Source: Bradyrhizobium manausense (GTDB lineage: Bacteria; Pseudomonadota; Alphaproteobacteria; Rhizobiales; Xanthobacteraceae). Taken from it: a stretch of 64,000 nucleotides of DNA. The notes beneath the pieces were generated by a model. The model made no database searches and was not told where the DNA came from. It worked only from the letters and a program-made list of their open reading frames with translations. Each line of letters begins with the position of its first letter. Position 1 is the first letter of the stretch. The position numbers were made by a program, and so were the translations under genes. Where the stretch lies: NCBI RefSeq assembly GCF_018131105.1, contig NZ_JAFCJI010000001.1, positions 2,666,001-2,730,000 on the forward strand. The letters run 5' to 3'. Below are positions 27,217 through 35,328 of this stretch, one piece after another.

Positions 27217-28437
27217 TTACTTCTTAAGCAGCGCGCACTTGCTCTCGGAGAGCGGCGTAAAGGCCTGCTCGCCCGGCACAGTGCCCACGAGCTTGTAGAA
27301 ATCCCACGGTCCCTTGGACTCGGAGGGCTTCTTCACTTCGAACAGATAGGCGTTGTGGATGGTGCGGCCGTTCGGCTGGATCTCGCCCTTGCCGAACAGA
27401 TCGTCCTCGGTCGGCATCGACTTCATCTTCTCGACGACCTTGACGCCGTCATGCGGATTGCCGCCGAGCGCTTCCAGCGCCTTGAGATAGTGGCGCACGC
27501 CCGCATAAACGCCCGCCTGCACCATGGTCGGCGGAGCGCTGTTCTTCATCTTTTCGGCGAAGCGCTTGGAGAAGGCACGGGTCTTGTCGTTCATGTCCCA
27601 ATAGAACGTCTCGGTGAAGTTGAGGCCCTGCGCGGTCTCGAGCCCGATCGCCTTGACGTCGGTGAGGAACAGCAGCAGCGCGGCGAGCTTCTGGCCGCCT
27701 TTGACGATACCGAATTCGGCTGCCTGCTTGATCGTGTTGGTGGTGTCGCCGCCGGCATTGGCGAGGCCGATGATCTTGGCCTTGGAGGCCTGAGCCTGGA
27801 GCAGGAAGGACGAGAAGTCCGGCGTGTTGAGCGGATGCTTGACGCCGCCGACGACCTTGCCGCCGTTGGCGGTGATGACGGCTGTCGTGTCGCGCTCGAG
27901 CGCCGCACCGAAGGCGTAGTCGGCGGTCAGGAAGAACCAGGTATCGCCGCCGGCCTTCACCAGCGCCTGACCCGTGGTGTGGGCCAGCATGTAGGTGTCA
28001 TAGGTCCAGTGCACGGTATTGGGCGAGCACTGCGCATTGGTGAGGTCCGAGGTCGCCGCACCCGAATTGATGTAGACGCCGTTCTTTTCCTTGACGACGT
28101 TGTTGACGGCGAGCGCCACGCCCGAGTTCGGCACGTCGACGATGATGTCGACCTTGTCGACGTCGAACCACTGCCGCGCGATCGCAGTGCCGATGTCAGG
28201 CTTGTTCTGGTGGTCGCCGGAGATGATGTCGATCTTCCAGCCCTTGCCCGTGAGGCCGGAATCCTCGACGGCCATTTGGGCCGCGAGCGTCGAGCCGGGT
28301 CCGCCGAGGTCTGCATAGAGACCGGACTGATCGGACAGCGCCCCGATCTTGACCGTCTTGTCCTGTGCGAAGGCGGCGCCAGCGGTGGTCACGGCCAACG
28401 CCGTGCCGAGCAACAACGATGCAATCGACTTTTTCAT
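27217..28437 (-). CDS. livK: Branched-chain amino-acid ABC binding protein
   Basis: A 406-residue periplasmic binding protein with a signal peptide ending G-A-A-F-A-Q-D-K. The fold is type 1, with K-T-V-K-I-G-A-L-S-D-Q-S-G-L-Y at the mature start. It is closely paralogous to the orphan at 12958-14184. It lies between livF and livH in the same orientation, so the order of transcription is livG, livF, livK, livH, livM. The actual ligand may be an amide, aromatic acid or other compound bound by this broad family. Confidence 0.92.
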   Translation of the reverse strand: MKKSIASLLLGTALAVTTAGAAFAQDKTVKIGALSDQSGLYADLGGPGSTLAAQMAVEDSGLTGKGWKIDIISGDHQNKPDIGTAIARQWFDVDKVDIIVDVPNSGVALAVNNVVKEKNGVYINSGAATSDLTNAQCSPNTVHWTYDTYMLAHTTGQALVKAGGDTWFFLTADYAFGAALERDTTAVITANGGKVVGGVKHPLNTPDFSSFLLQAQASKAKIIGLANAGGDTTNTIKQAAEFGIVKGGQKLAALLLFLTDVKAIGLETAQGLNFTETFYWDMNDKTRAFSKRFAEKMKNSAPPTMVQAGVYAGVRHYLKALEALGGNPHDGVKVVEKMKSMPTEDDLFGKGEIQPNGRTIHNAYLFEVKKPSESKGPWDFYKLVGTVPGEQAFTPLSESKCALLKK

Positions 28438-28497
28438 GTGACTTCCCTCGTAAATTCTCTCGTCGTCGTTTCTATTGGCCGTTCCACTTTGGGCGGC

Positions 28498-29244
28498 CTA
28501 GACGCCGAGATAGGTGTGGAGCTTGTCCATGTTGGCGGCAAGCTCCGCATTGGAAAATCCGTCAATGATCTTGCCGTGCTCGACCACATAGTAACGGTCG
28601 GCAACGGTGGATGCGAAGCGGAAGTTCTGCTCGACCAGAAGGATCGTGAAGCCCTCCTTCTTGAGCCGCGCAATGGTGTGGCCGATCTGCTGAATGATGA
28701 CGGGCGCAAGACCTTCGGTCGGCTCGTCCAGCATCAGGAAGCTCGCGCCGGTGCGCAGGATGCGCGCGATCGCGAGCATCTGCTGCTCGCCGCCGGACAA
28801 TTTGGTGCCCTGGCTGCTGAGCCGCTCCTTCAGGTTCGGAAACAGATCGAAGATCTGTTCGAGCGGCAACCCGCCCGGGCGCACCACCGGCGGCAGCATC
28901 AAATTTTCCCGCACGTCGAGACTGGAGAAAATCCCCCGCTCTTCGGGACAGAACGCGACACCCATGCGCGCGATCTTGTCGGAGGTCGCGCGGATGATCT
29001 CCTGATCGTTGAACTTGATCGAGCCGGCACGCTTGCCGATGATGCCCATGATCGACTTCAACGTGGTGGTCTTGCCGGCGCCGTTGCGCCCGAGCAGCGT
29101 GACGACCTCGCCCGCATTCACGTCGAAATTGATCCCGTGCAGGATGTGAGATTCGCCGTACCAGGCCTCGAGGTTGCGGACCCCAAGGACATTGCCGCCG
29201 GTTGCAGCTTTCACTGGTGCCTCGGCCATTGCAGTCTCAGGCAT
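28498..29244 (-). CDS. livF: Branched-chain amino-acid ABC ATPase LivF
   Basis: A 248-residue ABC ATPase: Walker A G-R-N-G-A-G-K-T-T, signature L-S-G-G-E-Q-Q, Walker B F-L-M-L-D-E-P and the switch histidine region. The LivF-type G-L-A-P region (E-G-L-A-P-V-I) distinguishes it from LivG. ATG at 29244 overlaps the end of livG by eight bases. A short alanine-rich N-terminal extension precedes the usual start of the domain. Confidence 0.95.
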   Translation of the reverse strand: MPETAMAEAPVKAATGGNVLGVRNLEAWYGESHILHGINFDVNAGEVVTLLGRNGAGKTTTLKSIMGIIGKRAGSIKFNDQEIIRATSDKIARMGVAFCPEERGIFSSLDVRENLMLPPVVRPGGLPLEQIFDLFPNLKERLSSQGTKLSGGEQQMLAIARILRTGASFLMLDEPTEGLAPVIIQQIGHTIARLKKEGFTILLVEQNFRFASTVADRYYVVEHGKIIDGFSNAELAANMDKLHTYLGV

Positions 29245-29992
29245 GACCGGCTCCCAGATAGGCTTCCTTGACGCGCTCGTCCTTGGTGAGCTCGGAATAA
29301 TGGCCCTGCGCAAGCACCTGCCCGCGCGTCAGCACCGTGATGATGTCGGAAAGATTGGCAACGACGCTCAAATTATGCTCGACCATGAGGATGGTATATT
29401 TCGCCGAGATCCGCTTGATCAGTGCGGCGATCTTGTCGATGTCCTCGTGCCCCATGCCGGCCATCGGCTCGTCCAGCAGCATCATTTCCGGATCGAGTGC
29501 GAGCGTGGTTGCGATCTCGAGCGCGCGCTTGCGTCCATAGGCCATCTCGACCGCAGGCGTGTTGGCAAACTCGCTGAGGCCGACATCGTTCAACAACTCG
29601 CGCGCGCGGTCGTTGAATCGATTGAGCACGGACTTGGAGCGCCAGAAATCAAAGGAGCTGCCGTGCTGCCGCTGGAGCGCGACACGAACATTCTCCAGCG
29701 CGGTGAGATGCGGAAACACCGCCGAGATCTGGAACGAACGCACCAGTCCCAGCCGTGCCACGTCAGCGGGCGCCATCGCGGTGATGTCCTGTCCCTTGTA
29801 CAGGATCTTTCCGGCAGACGGCTTGAGGAACTTGGTCAGAAGATTGAAGCACGTCGTCTTGCCGGCACCGTTCGGGCCGATCAACGCGTGAATGCTCCCA
29901 CGGCGAACCTTGAGCGCAACGTCGCGGACGGCGAAGAAGCCCGCAAACTCCTTGGTCAAGCCTTCCGTTTCGAGAATGAACTCATCGGCCAA
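29237..29992 (-). CDS. livG: Branched-chain amino-acid ABC ATPase LivG
   Basis: A 251-residue ABC ATPase with Walker A G-P-N-G-A-G-K-T-T-C-F-N, the LivG-type insertion R-S-F-Q-I-S-A-V-F-P-H-L-T, and Walker B M-M-L-L-D-E-P. The signature LSGGQ position reads V-E-M-A-Y-G-R-K-R-A, as is usual in LivG where Y-G replaces S-G. TTG at 29992 is taken as start because AGGGGGA lies eight bases upstream; a TTG at 30016 keeps the frame open but has no such site. Confidence 0.92.
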   Translation of the reverse strand: MADEFILETEGLTKEFAGFFAVRDVALKVRRGSIHALIGPNGAGKTTCFNLLTKFLKPSAGKILYKGQDITAMAPADVARLGLVRSFQISAVFPHLTALENVRVALQRQHGSSFDFWRSKSVLNRFNDRARELLNDVGLSEFANTPAVEMAYGRKRALEIATTLALDPEMMLLDEPMAGMGHEDIDKIAALIKRISAKYTILMVEHNLSVVANLSDIITVLTRGQVLAQGHYSELTKDERVKEAYLGAGHA

Positions 29993-30332
29993 ACAGATTT
30001 CCCCCTGCCCGCACAAATGCGCGTGGCTGTCCTTGTGACTTCGACTTTCCGGAGGCCTTGGAGCCTATCCCGGAACGCCGCCTCCGGGCGCGGAATATGC
30101 CGGAGGTGACGGGGGTTAGGCAAGGCGGAAAGCTGAGCAGGTCAGGCCTCTGGCCGGGAGTCTTATGCTCCCTTAGTTGGAGGCTTTGCGATGTCGCCTG
30201 CCGGCCTTCCGGTTCGCAAGACACCGGTCATCAAGTCGTCGTTAACGGTCTTTGGTCCCGCGCGCCAGCCTTCATCAAAAATTTTCCCGCCGCGGCGATC
30301 ATGCGCGGGTTTCATTCGCCGGGAATATTGCT
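29993..30332. other. Intergenic region with liv promoter side, no gene seen
   Basis: These 340 bases separate the divergent livG and PAS-protein genes. They must hold the promoter of the liv cluster and that of the PAS gene. I see no RNA motif, and no convincing small gene: one ATG at 30191 behind GGAGG opens 64 codons, but the product is arginine-rich, unlike any family I know, and runs into the next gene. Confidence 0.5.
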
Positions 30333-30983
30333 TTGGATTTCGCAAGCGCCGCTCCCTCCGTCGTCAAATCGATCAGGCAGCGTGATCTCCTCAACACGTG
30401 GCTGCGACTTTATGCGCGCCAGCAGGTTGCACCGGCGATCTGGGAGTATCAACCCGCGCGCCTCGAGGAAGAGCTGTCCGATCTCATCTATTACACGGTG
30501 GACAATTCGACGCCGACGCCACGCCTGATCATCCAGAGCGAAGGCACGCGGATCTCGCGCGCTTACGGCCATACCGGCAAGGGCGTTCTGCTGGAGGATT
30601 ATGTCGGGCCGCGGCTCGCGCCTTTCGTGATGCCGATCTATCATGAATGCGTGGTGCGCGGGCTTCCGGTGTACAGCGTTGCCGACGTCGACGACATCTA
30701 CGACCGTGTCGTCGCTTATGAACGGCTGCTGCTGCCCTTCCTGACCGACGGCAAGGTCAGCCACATCATCGCCTCGCTCAAGACCTTCTGCGAGGACGGC
30801 GGCTTCGAGATCAAGAATCTGCTGCGCGGAAATGACGCGCTGCCGCGGCCGAAACTGCGCACAGTGATCGACCACGACCTGTTTCACCGCGCCCCCGGAC
30901 GCATCGCGGCGGCCGACGTCGTGGAATTCGCCGATCAGTCCGATAGTCCTGATGTCACCGCCGAGATCATCGAGCTGAACTAG
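30333..30983 (+). CDS. PAS_5-type domain protein
   Basis: About 216 residues from a TTG at 30333 preceded by GGGAA; a TTG at 30252 keeps the frame open but there is no ATG. The middle has the alphaproteobacterial PAS_5 pattern: P-R-L-I-I-Q-S-E-G-T-R-I, then G-P-R-L-A-P, then V-Y-S-V-A-D-V-D-D, V-A-Y-E-R-L-L-L-P-F. These are common single-domain sensory or scaffold proteins. No output domain is attached. Its stop codon overlaps that of the convergent Spx/ArsC-like gene by three bases. Confidence 0.68.
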   Translation: MDFASAAPSVVKSIRQRDLLNTWLRLYARQQVAPAIWEYQPARLEEELSDLIYYTVDNSTPTPRLIIQSEGTRISRAYGHTGKGVLLEDYVGPRLAPFVMPIYHECVVRGLPVYSVADVDDIYDRVVAYERLLLPFLTDGKVSHIIASLKTFCEDGGFEIKNLLRGNDALPRPKLRTVIDHDLFHRAPGRIAAADVVEFADQSDSPDVTAEIIELN

Positions 30984-31345
30984 CTCTTGCGCGCGGTAGC
31001 GCCGACTTCCTTGGCGTAGATATCGGGCTTGAAGCCGACCAAGAGCTTGCCGCCGATTTCGAGCACAGGCCGCTTGATCATGGATGGTTGCGCTAACATC
31101 AGCGCCAGTGCCTTCTTCTCGGTCAGGCCTTCCTTGTCGGCATCGGGCAGCTTCTTGAAGGTCGTGCCGGCGCGATTGAGCAACGTCTCCCAGCCGAGCT
31201 TGTCGCTCCAATGCTTGAGCTTGTCCTTCTCCACGCCGGCGGCCTTGTAATCGTGGAACTCGTAAGCAACGCCATGGGTGTCGAGCCAGGCGCGCGCCTT
31301 CTTCATGGTGTCGCAGTTCTTGATGCCGTAGATGATGTTGGGCAA
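30980..31345 (-). CDS. ArsC/Spx-type reductase (YffB-like)
   Basis: A 121-residue thioredoxin-fold protein of the ArsC/Spx family. It begins M-P-N-I-I-Y-G-I-K-N-C-D-T-M-K-K-A, with a single N-terminal Cys (C11) that would be the redox residue, and ends in the typical I-K-R-P-V-L-E and K-P-D-I-Y. The lone Cys and small size fit YffB rather than a true arsenate reductase. TTG at 31345 is the start, behind GAGGA. Confidence 0.88.
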   Translation of the reverse strand: MPNIIYGIKNCDTMKKARAWLDTHGVAYEFHDYKAAGVEKDKLKHWSDKLGWETLLNRAGTTFKKLPDADKEGLTEKKALALMLAQPSMIKRPVLEIGGKLLVGFKPDIYAKEVGATARKS

Positions 31346-31455
31346 GACGGTCCTCGCGCATGCGTCGTATCGTGATCCCGCGGGCGTTGTACGAAACTCC
31401 TGATCGCGCGACAATATTGCGAACGACGCTTTCGACATTCTTGAACGGACGCATC

Positions 31456-31827
31456 ATGCACGTTACCCACGATCCCGCCGCATCCGCCTCACCTACGATC
31501 GACTTCAACACGTTCCTCGCGGTCGATATCCGCGTCGGCACCATCGTCGATGCCAAGCCGTTTCCCGAAGCGCGCAAGCCTGCGTGGCGGCTGTGGATCG
31601 ACTTCGGCCCGGCCATCGGCGTGCGCAAGAGTTCGGCGCAGATCACGGAAAACCATCCGCTCGAGACGCTGGTCGGACAGCAGGTCGCCGCCGTCGTCAA
31701 TTTCCCGCCGCGCCAGATCGGGCCAGTCGTCTCGGAGGTCCTCACGCTCGGCTTTCCCGATGCCGAGGGCAAGGTCGTGCTGATGCAGCCGGGCAAGCCG
31801 GTGCCTAACGGCGGACGGCTGTTCTAG
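31456..31827 (+). CDS. csaA: tRNA-binding domain protein CsaA
   Basis: A 123-residue single OB-fold protein of the CsaA/EMAP-II group. Hallmarks are V-D-I-R-V-G-T-I-V-D-A near the start, I-T-E-N-H-P-L-E-T-L-V-G-Q-Q-V in the middle, and the C-terminal V-L-M-Q-P-G-K-P-V-P-N-G-G. CsaA is a homodimer with tRNA-binding and export-chaperone activities described in Bacillus. It runs divergently from the Spx/ArsC-like gene. Confidence 0.93.
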   Translation: MHVTHDPAASASPTIDFNTFLAVDIRVGTIVDAKPFPEARKPAWRLWIDFGPAIGVRKSSAQITENHPLETLVGQQVAAVVNFPPRQIGPVVSEVLTLGFPDAEGKVVLMQPGKPVPNGGRLF

Positions 31828-31925
31828 CGGCATCGCCTTCGGCGGCCGGGCGCCGCCTATCGCTTCATCCTCGTTCTACGGCGCAGCCGCCGGGACTTGA
31901 CCAAAATCTCTTTTGCCAATAAAAA

Positions 31926-32008
31926 TGACTGACTGATCGTTTTTTATATTGGCCGGCTTTAAAAAGACTGTTCTGGCTTTCTCCTCAAAAACGATCGATC
32001 TGTCAGTT
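31926..32008. promoter_or_regulatory. Repeated operator before the TetR-TSUP operon
   Basis: Two copies of ACTGACWGATCG face each other. The left one is at 31929-31940 (ACTGACTGATCG, then a T run). The right one is on the minus strand, reading ACTGACAGATCG from 32007 down to 31996. The right copy ends 18 bases before the TetR start codon. This layout fits an autorepressor operator pair flanking the promoter. Confidence 0.65.
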
Positions 32009-32025
32009 AATTACGGACGGGACGG

Positions 32026-32658
32026 ATGCCCAAGATCAGCGACAAGAAGCGTGAAGACAGGCGTCAGCAAATCCTCGAAGCGGCGCTGGCCTGCTTCTCC
32101 GAAGACGGATTTCACCAGACCGGCATGGCCGACATCGTGAAGCGGTCGGGCTTGAGCCATGGCGCAGTCTATCTCTACTTCCAGGCCAAGGACGATCTGA
32201 TCGAGGCCCTCGCCGACGACCGGCATCGCCGCGAGGCTGTGCTCAACTCGGTGGCGCAGGGATCCGGTGATCCGATCGAGGGACTGCACGCGCTGGTCCG
32301 CGTCTACGCGCAATGGCTCACCGATCCGGCGGGCGAAGCGCGGCGCCGGGTCGGCATCCATGGCTGGTCCGAGGCGCTGCGCAACCGCCGTGTCCGCAGC
32401 AGCGTCGTCGAAGGAATCGACATGCCACGTGCGTTGATCGTGGCGTTGGTCGAGCGCGGCCAGCACGACGGCCTCATCAAGCGCGACATCGGCGCCGATT
32501 CGATCGCACGTGTGCTGATCGCGATCTTCCAGGGCTTTGTGCTGCAAAAAAGCTGGGGCGAGGATTTTGACGTCGCGGCCTGCATGGGGGCCGTCACAGC
32601 CGTCATCGACAGCTTTCGTGCGGCCAAACCCGACATCAAGCGACGGGCGAGGACGTAA
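32026..32658 (+). CDS. TetR/AcrR family transcriptional regulator
   Basis: A 210-residue regulator. The N-terminal helix-turn-helix is R-R-Q-Q-I-L-E-A-A-L-A-C-F followed by G-F-H-Q-T-G-M-A-D-I and the recognition helix S-H-G-A-V-Y-L-Y-F-Q-A-K-D-D-L. The C-terminal ligand domain is of the class with L-H-A-L-V-R-V and an F-Q-G-F terminal helix. It is followed three bases later by a TSUP transporter gene, its likely target, and has repeated operator-like sites in its own promoter. Confidence 0.93.
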   Translation: MPKISDKKREDRRQQILEAALACFSEDGFHQTGMADIVKRSGLSHGAVYLYFQAKDDLIEALADDRHRREAVLNSVAQGSGDPIEGLHALVRVYAQWLTDPAGEARRRVGIHGWSEALRNRRVRSSVVEGIDMPRALIVALVERGQHDGLIKRDIGADSIARVLIAIFQGFVLQKSWGEDFDVAACMGAVTAVIDSFRAAKPDIKRRART

Positions 32659-32661
32659 GCG

Positions 32662-33444
32662 ATGCCCTGGATTCACGACCTCGTTGCCGGCGCCGGTGTC
32701 GGTCTTATCGGCGGACTGACCTCGGGCTTCATGGGTACGAGCCCTGGCGGTGGCCTTGTCATCTTCTGCGTGCTGCTGCTCGGTGCTGAGCAACACGTGG
32801 CCCAGGGCACCTCGCTGATCACGCAGATCCCGCCGACGGGCCTCGCCGGCGTGCGCCGTTACTGGCAAAACGGCAATCGCAGCCCGTTGACATGGATCGT
32901 CTGGATCGGCGTCGGATTTCTCGTCGGCGGCACGGGCGGCGGCTATGCCGCGGCCGCCGTGCCCGACGCGGTCCTGCAATGGACCTATGTCGTCTATCTC
33001 GTTGCGCTGATCGCGCTCCTGATCCTGCGCCGTGACCGCAAGGACGGTAGCAGCCACGCCGACGATAGCGACCAAGTGCCCTGGGTCCCCCTGCTCCTCA
33101 TCGGCGCACTTGCCGGCTTTTCCTCCGGCTTCATGGGAATCGGCGGCGGACTCGCGATCACGGTCGGTCTCGCCGCAGGCTTGCGCGTGCCGCAGCATCA
33201 GGCGCAACTCGTCAGCTTGATCTTCTCGGTCATTCCGACCAACATTCCGGCGGCCTGGATCTACTGGAGCAAGGGCCTGATGGTCGGCTGGCCGGCCATC
33301 ATCGGCATCATTGCCGGTCTCTGGGTCGGCACCGATCTCGGCGCCCGCGCAGCCAACCGCGTCAGCAAAGCAGTGCTGCGCCGAACCATGATCGGGCTCG
33401 TCACCTTGATGGCGCTCTACATGAGCTACAAAGCTCTTAGCTAG
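32662..33444 (+). CDS. TSUP (TauE/SafE) transporter under TetR control
   Basis: A 260-residue membrane protein with two homologous halves. Each half carries a glycine-rich motif: G-F-M-G-T-S-P-G-G-G in the first, G-F-M-G-I-G-G-G in the second. These are the TSUP repeats. It begins three bases after the TetR stop and is surely cotranscribed. Sulfite, taurine-derived sulfoacetate or another organic anion is likely. The gene ends one base before the convergent GST gene. Confidence 0.9.
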   Translation: MPWIHDLVAGAGVGLIGGLTSGFMGTSPGGGLVIFCVLLLGAEQHVAQGTSLITQIPPTGLAGVRRYWQNGNRSPLTWIVWIGVGFLVGGTGGGYAAAAVPDAVLQWTYVVYLVALIALLILRRDRKDGSSHADDSDQVPWVPLLLIGALAGFSSGFMGIGGGLAITVGLAAGLRVPQHQAQLVSLIFSVIPTNIPAAWIYWSKGLMVGWPAIIGIIAGLWVGTDLGARAANRVSKAVLRRTMIGLVTLMALYMSYKALS

Positions 33445-33445
33445 C

Positions 33446-34150
33446 TCACGGACGTTTTGGAATATTCAATCCGCGCTGCACCGCCGGGCGCCCAAGCCCG
33501 CGCTCGAGCCAGGCACCAACCGCCTTGAACTGGCTGAACGCGACGAGATCGCCGGCGCCGTAGAAGCCGATGAGATTGCGCACCCAGCCGAGCATTGAAA
33601 TGTCGGCGATGGTATAGTCGTCATCCATGAACCACTGCCGGCCAGCGAGATGCGCCTCCATCACGCCGAGCAGGCGCTTGGACTCGGCCACGTAGCGTTC
33701 GAGCGGGCGCTTGTCCTCAAAATCCTTGCCGGCGAATTTGTGGAAGAAACCGACCTGGCCGAACATCGGCCCGATGCCGCCCATCTGGAAATGCACCCAC
33801 TGAATGGTCTGGTAGCGGCGCGCGGCATCCTGGGGCAGCAGCTTGCCGGTCTTCTCTGCGAGGTACTGCAGGATCGCACCGGACTCGAACAGCGGCAGCG
33901 GCTTGCCCCCGGGCCCGTTGGGATCAAGGATCGCCGGGATCTTGCCGTTCGGATTGAGCGAGAGGAACTCCGGCGTCTTCTGATCGTCCTTGCCGAAATC
34001 GACGAGATGGACCTCGTAAGGCAGCCCGATCTCTTCCAGCATGATCGAGACCTTCACACCATTCGGCGTCGGCAGCGAATAGAGTTGAAGCAATTCGGGA
34101 TGCTTGGCGGGCCAGCGCTTGGTGATAGGGAAGGTAGACAAATCAGACAT
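33446..34150 (-). CDS. Glutathione S-transferase, YfcG/YghU-like
   Basis: A 234-residue GST with the thioredoxin-fold half in the first 90 residues (Y-S-L-P-T-P-N-G-V-K-V-S-I-M-L-E-E) and the glutathione-binding F-E-S-G-A-I-L-Q-Y-L. The helical domain contains Y-T-I-A-D-I-S. The Thr-Pro-Asn triad replacing a catalytic Ser/Tyr marks the Nu/YfcG group, which shows disulfide-bond reductase rather than classical conjugating activity. Confidence 0.93.
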   Translation of the reverse strand: MSDLSTFPITKRWPAKHPELLQLYSLPTPNGVKVSIMLEEIGLPYEVHLVDFGKDDQKTPEFLSLNPNGKIPAILDPNGPGGKPLPLFESGAILQYLAEKTGKLLPQDAARRYQTIQWVHFQMGGIGPMFGQVGFFHKFAGKDFEDKRPLERYVAESKRLLGVMEAHLAGRQWFMDDDYTIADISMLGWVRNLIGFYGAGDLVAFSQFKAVGAWLERGLGRPAVQRGLNIPKRP

Positions 34151-34231
34151 CGAAACCCCGGCTTCATTCGTGAGATGCCGCCTAATTTAGGCGAGCGATC
34201 GCACGGCGCAAGGCCGAGTCATTCAGTCAAG

Positions 34232-34372
34232 TTACTCCGGCCTCAGTAGATGACTGGTGGCGTAGATGTCTCGCTGGGCGCGTTGCTCAATGAAGAGCTG
34301 CCCGGTGACGAGCAACGCTCCGGCAAACACGAGCGTGAGCATTGCGGTAGCGAACTGGCTGGCATCATTCAT
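34232..34372 (-). CDS. Small single-helix membrane protein
   Basis: A 46-residue frame from ATG at 34372. It begins M-N-D-A-S-Q-F-A-T-A-M-L-T-L-V-F-A-G-A-L, so residues 8-27 form one hydrophobic helix, followed by a charged tail (E-Q-R-A-Q-R-D-I-Y). The ribosome site (AGAGAAG) is modest. The hydrophobic pattern and isolated position make a real small membrane protein plausible. Function unknown. Confidence 0.5.
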   Translation of the reverse strand: MNDASQFATAMLTLVFAGALLVTGQLFIEQRAQRDIYATSHLLRPE

Positions 34373-34484
34373 CGCGCGAGCTTCTCTGTCATATGTTCGC
34401 ACGGGGAACGCGGGCCGACCGTCGCCAGTTCCTGCATAGTTCAAATAATTTGCTTGTTTTTCCCGGCGCGAGCCTCTCAAACGG

Positions 34485-35150
34485 CTAATAGTTGATCTCC
34501 ATCCGCAGACCGCGCGGATCGATCTCATCCCCACCAACGCACTGCGTGCTGTCGCGCGCGGCGATTGCGCAGGCACAGGCATCGATGAGATCGTCGCGGT
34601 CGATGCCGGTGCCGTGGCGCTGTGTCAGCCATTTTTGCAAGCGCGTGAAGCCGCGCTGCATCAGCAATGCAGTGCGCTGCTCGCGGCCTTCAGCCGATGA
34701 CTTCGTCGCAAGCCGGATTCGCCCTGCAAGATTCCAGAAGATCAGTTCCGGATGCGCTTCGCCGGTCGTCGCCTGCCGCGCCGGTGTCATGATCTCGTCG
34801 ACATCCCTGATCTTGTCCCTGATATTCCAGAGCTGCGCCGAGATGCCCCCGCCCTTGCCTTCGTGCTCCCAATAGCGCCGGTTGGCTGCGGCCATATCGG
34901 AGAATGTCCAGAGGTCACGGCGGGCCCCGAGAAACACGGCGGGGCCCACCAATTCGCGCGCACGCAGGTCGCAGATGCGATAGCCGCTCGGCTTCAGTCC
35001 GATCGGCATGTCGATCATTGCGCGCGCATGCGGCATTGCGAGCAGACGGGCGAGCCCCGGCGAATAGTCGAAGCCGTGACCGCCGCGGTCATCGATCCAC
35101 GCGGCAACCCAGCCGAAACGAAATCCGTCGAGACCGAGATAGGTTTTCAC
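34485..35150 (-). CDS. DUF429 family protein (predicted RNase H-like nuclease)
   Basis: A 221-residue protein opening K-T-Y-L-G-L-D-G-F-R-F-G-W-V-A-A-W, the first strand of the RNase H-like fold with its Asp. It has I-D-M-P-I-G-L, R-A-R-E-L-V-G-P and a C-terminal D-D-L-I-D-A-C-A-C-A, all DUF429 hallmarks. GTG at 35150 is preferred because GGAGG precedes it and the fold starts at once. It follows the ECF-sigma cluster, 31 bases after the 47-residue gene. No nuclease activity is proven for the family. Confidence 0.85.
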   Translation of the reverse strand: MKTYLGLDGFRFGWVAAWIDDRGGHGFDYSPGLARLLAMPHARAMIDMPIGLKPSGYRICDLRARELVGPAVFLGARRDLWTFSDMAAANRRYWEHEGKGGGISAQLWNIRDKIRDVDEIMTPARQATTGEAHPELIFWNLAGRIRLATKSSAEGREQRTALLMQRGFTRLQKWLTQRHGTGIDRDDLIDACACAIAARDSTQCVGGDEIDPRGLRMEINY

Positions 35151-35181
35151 GTGTCCGGTCTCGCCTCCAACCAGCGCTCGC

Positions 35182-35325
35182 TCATCCCTCACCGTTATGT
35201 CGCTCGAACAGCCGCTGCGCCAGCAGCGCATGGCCGAGCGTGCCGCCGGCGCGCACCGCGGCAGCGATCAGCACGACGAAGGCCGGGATCGATTTGAGAT
35301 CGTCGGGGGTTTGATATCCGGTCAT
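35182..35325 (-). CDS. 47-residue membrane-segment protein after ECF sigma
   Basis: A small frame beginning three bases after the sigma-factor stop, behind GAGG. It encodes M-T-G-Y-Q-T-P-D-D-L-K-S, one hydrophobic stretch (I-P-A-F-V-V-L-I-A-A-A-V-R-A-G-G) and a basic tail ending F-E-R-H-N-G-E-G. Tight spacing and a good ribosome site support translation. A small membrane regulator of the sigma factor is possible but only inferred. No anti-sigma domain is recognisable. Confidence 0.65.
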   Translation of the reverse strand: MTGYQTPDDLKSIPAFVVLIAAAVRAGGTLGHALLAQRLFERHNGEG

Positions 35326-35328
35326 CGC

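Noticed and set aside
27211..29271. A 686-codon plus-strand frame opposite livK and livF
   Set aside because: It is an antisense shadow caused by GC-rich third positions. The product is a low-complexity, His/Arg/Gly-rich sequence with no domain, while both minus-strand genes are clear ABC components.
30191..30385. A 64-codon frame with an apparent GGAGG site
   Set aside because: The product is basic and low-complexity, overlaps the PAS gene out of frame and resembles no family.
30312..31796. A 494-codon minus-strand frame across three genes
   Set aside because: It reads through the PAS, Spx/ArsC-like and CsaA genes in a non-coding phase. Only the 121-codon Spx/ArsC-like frame, in a different phase, is supported.
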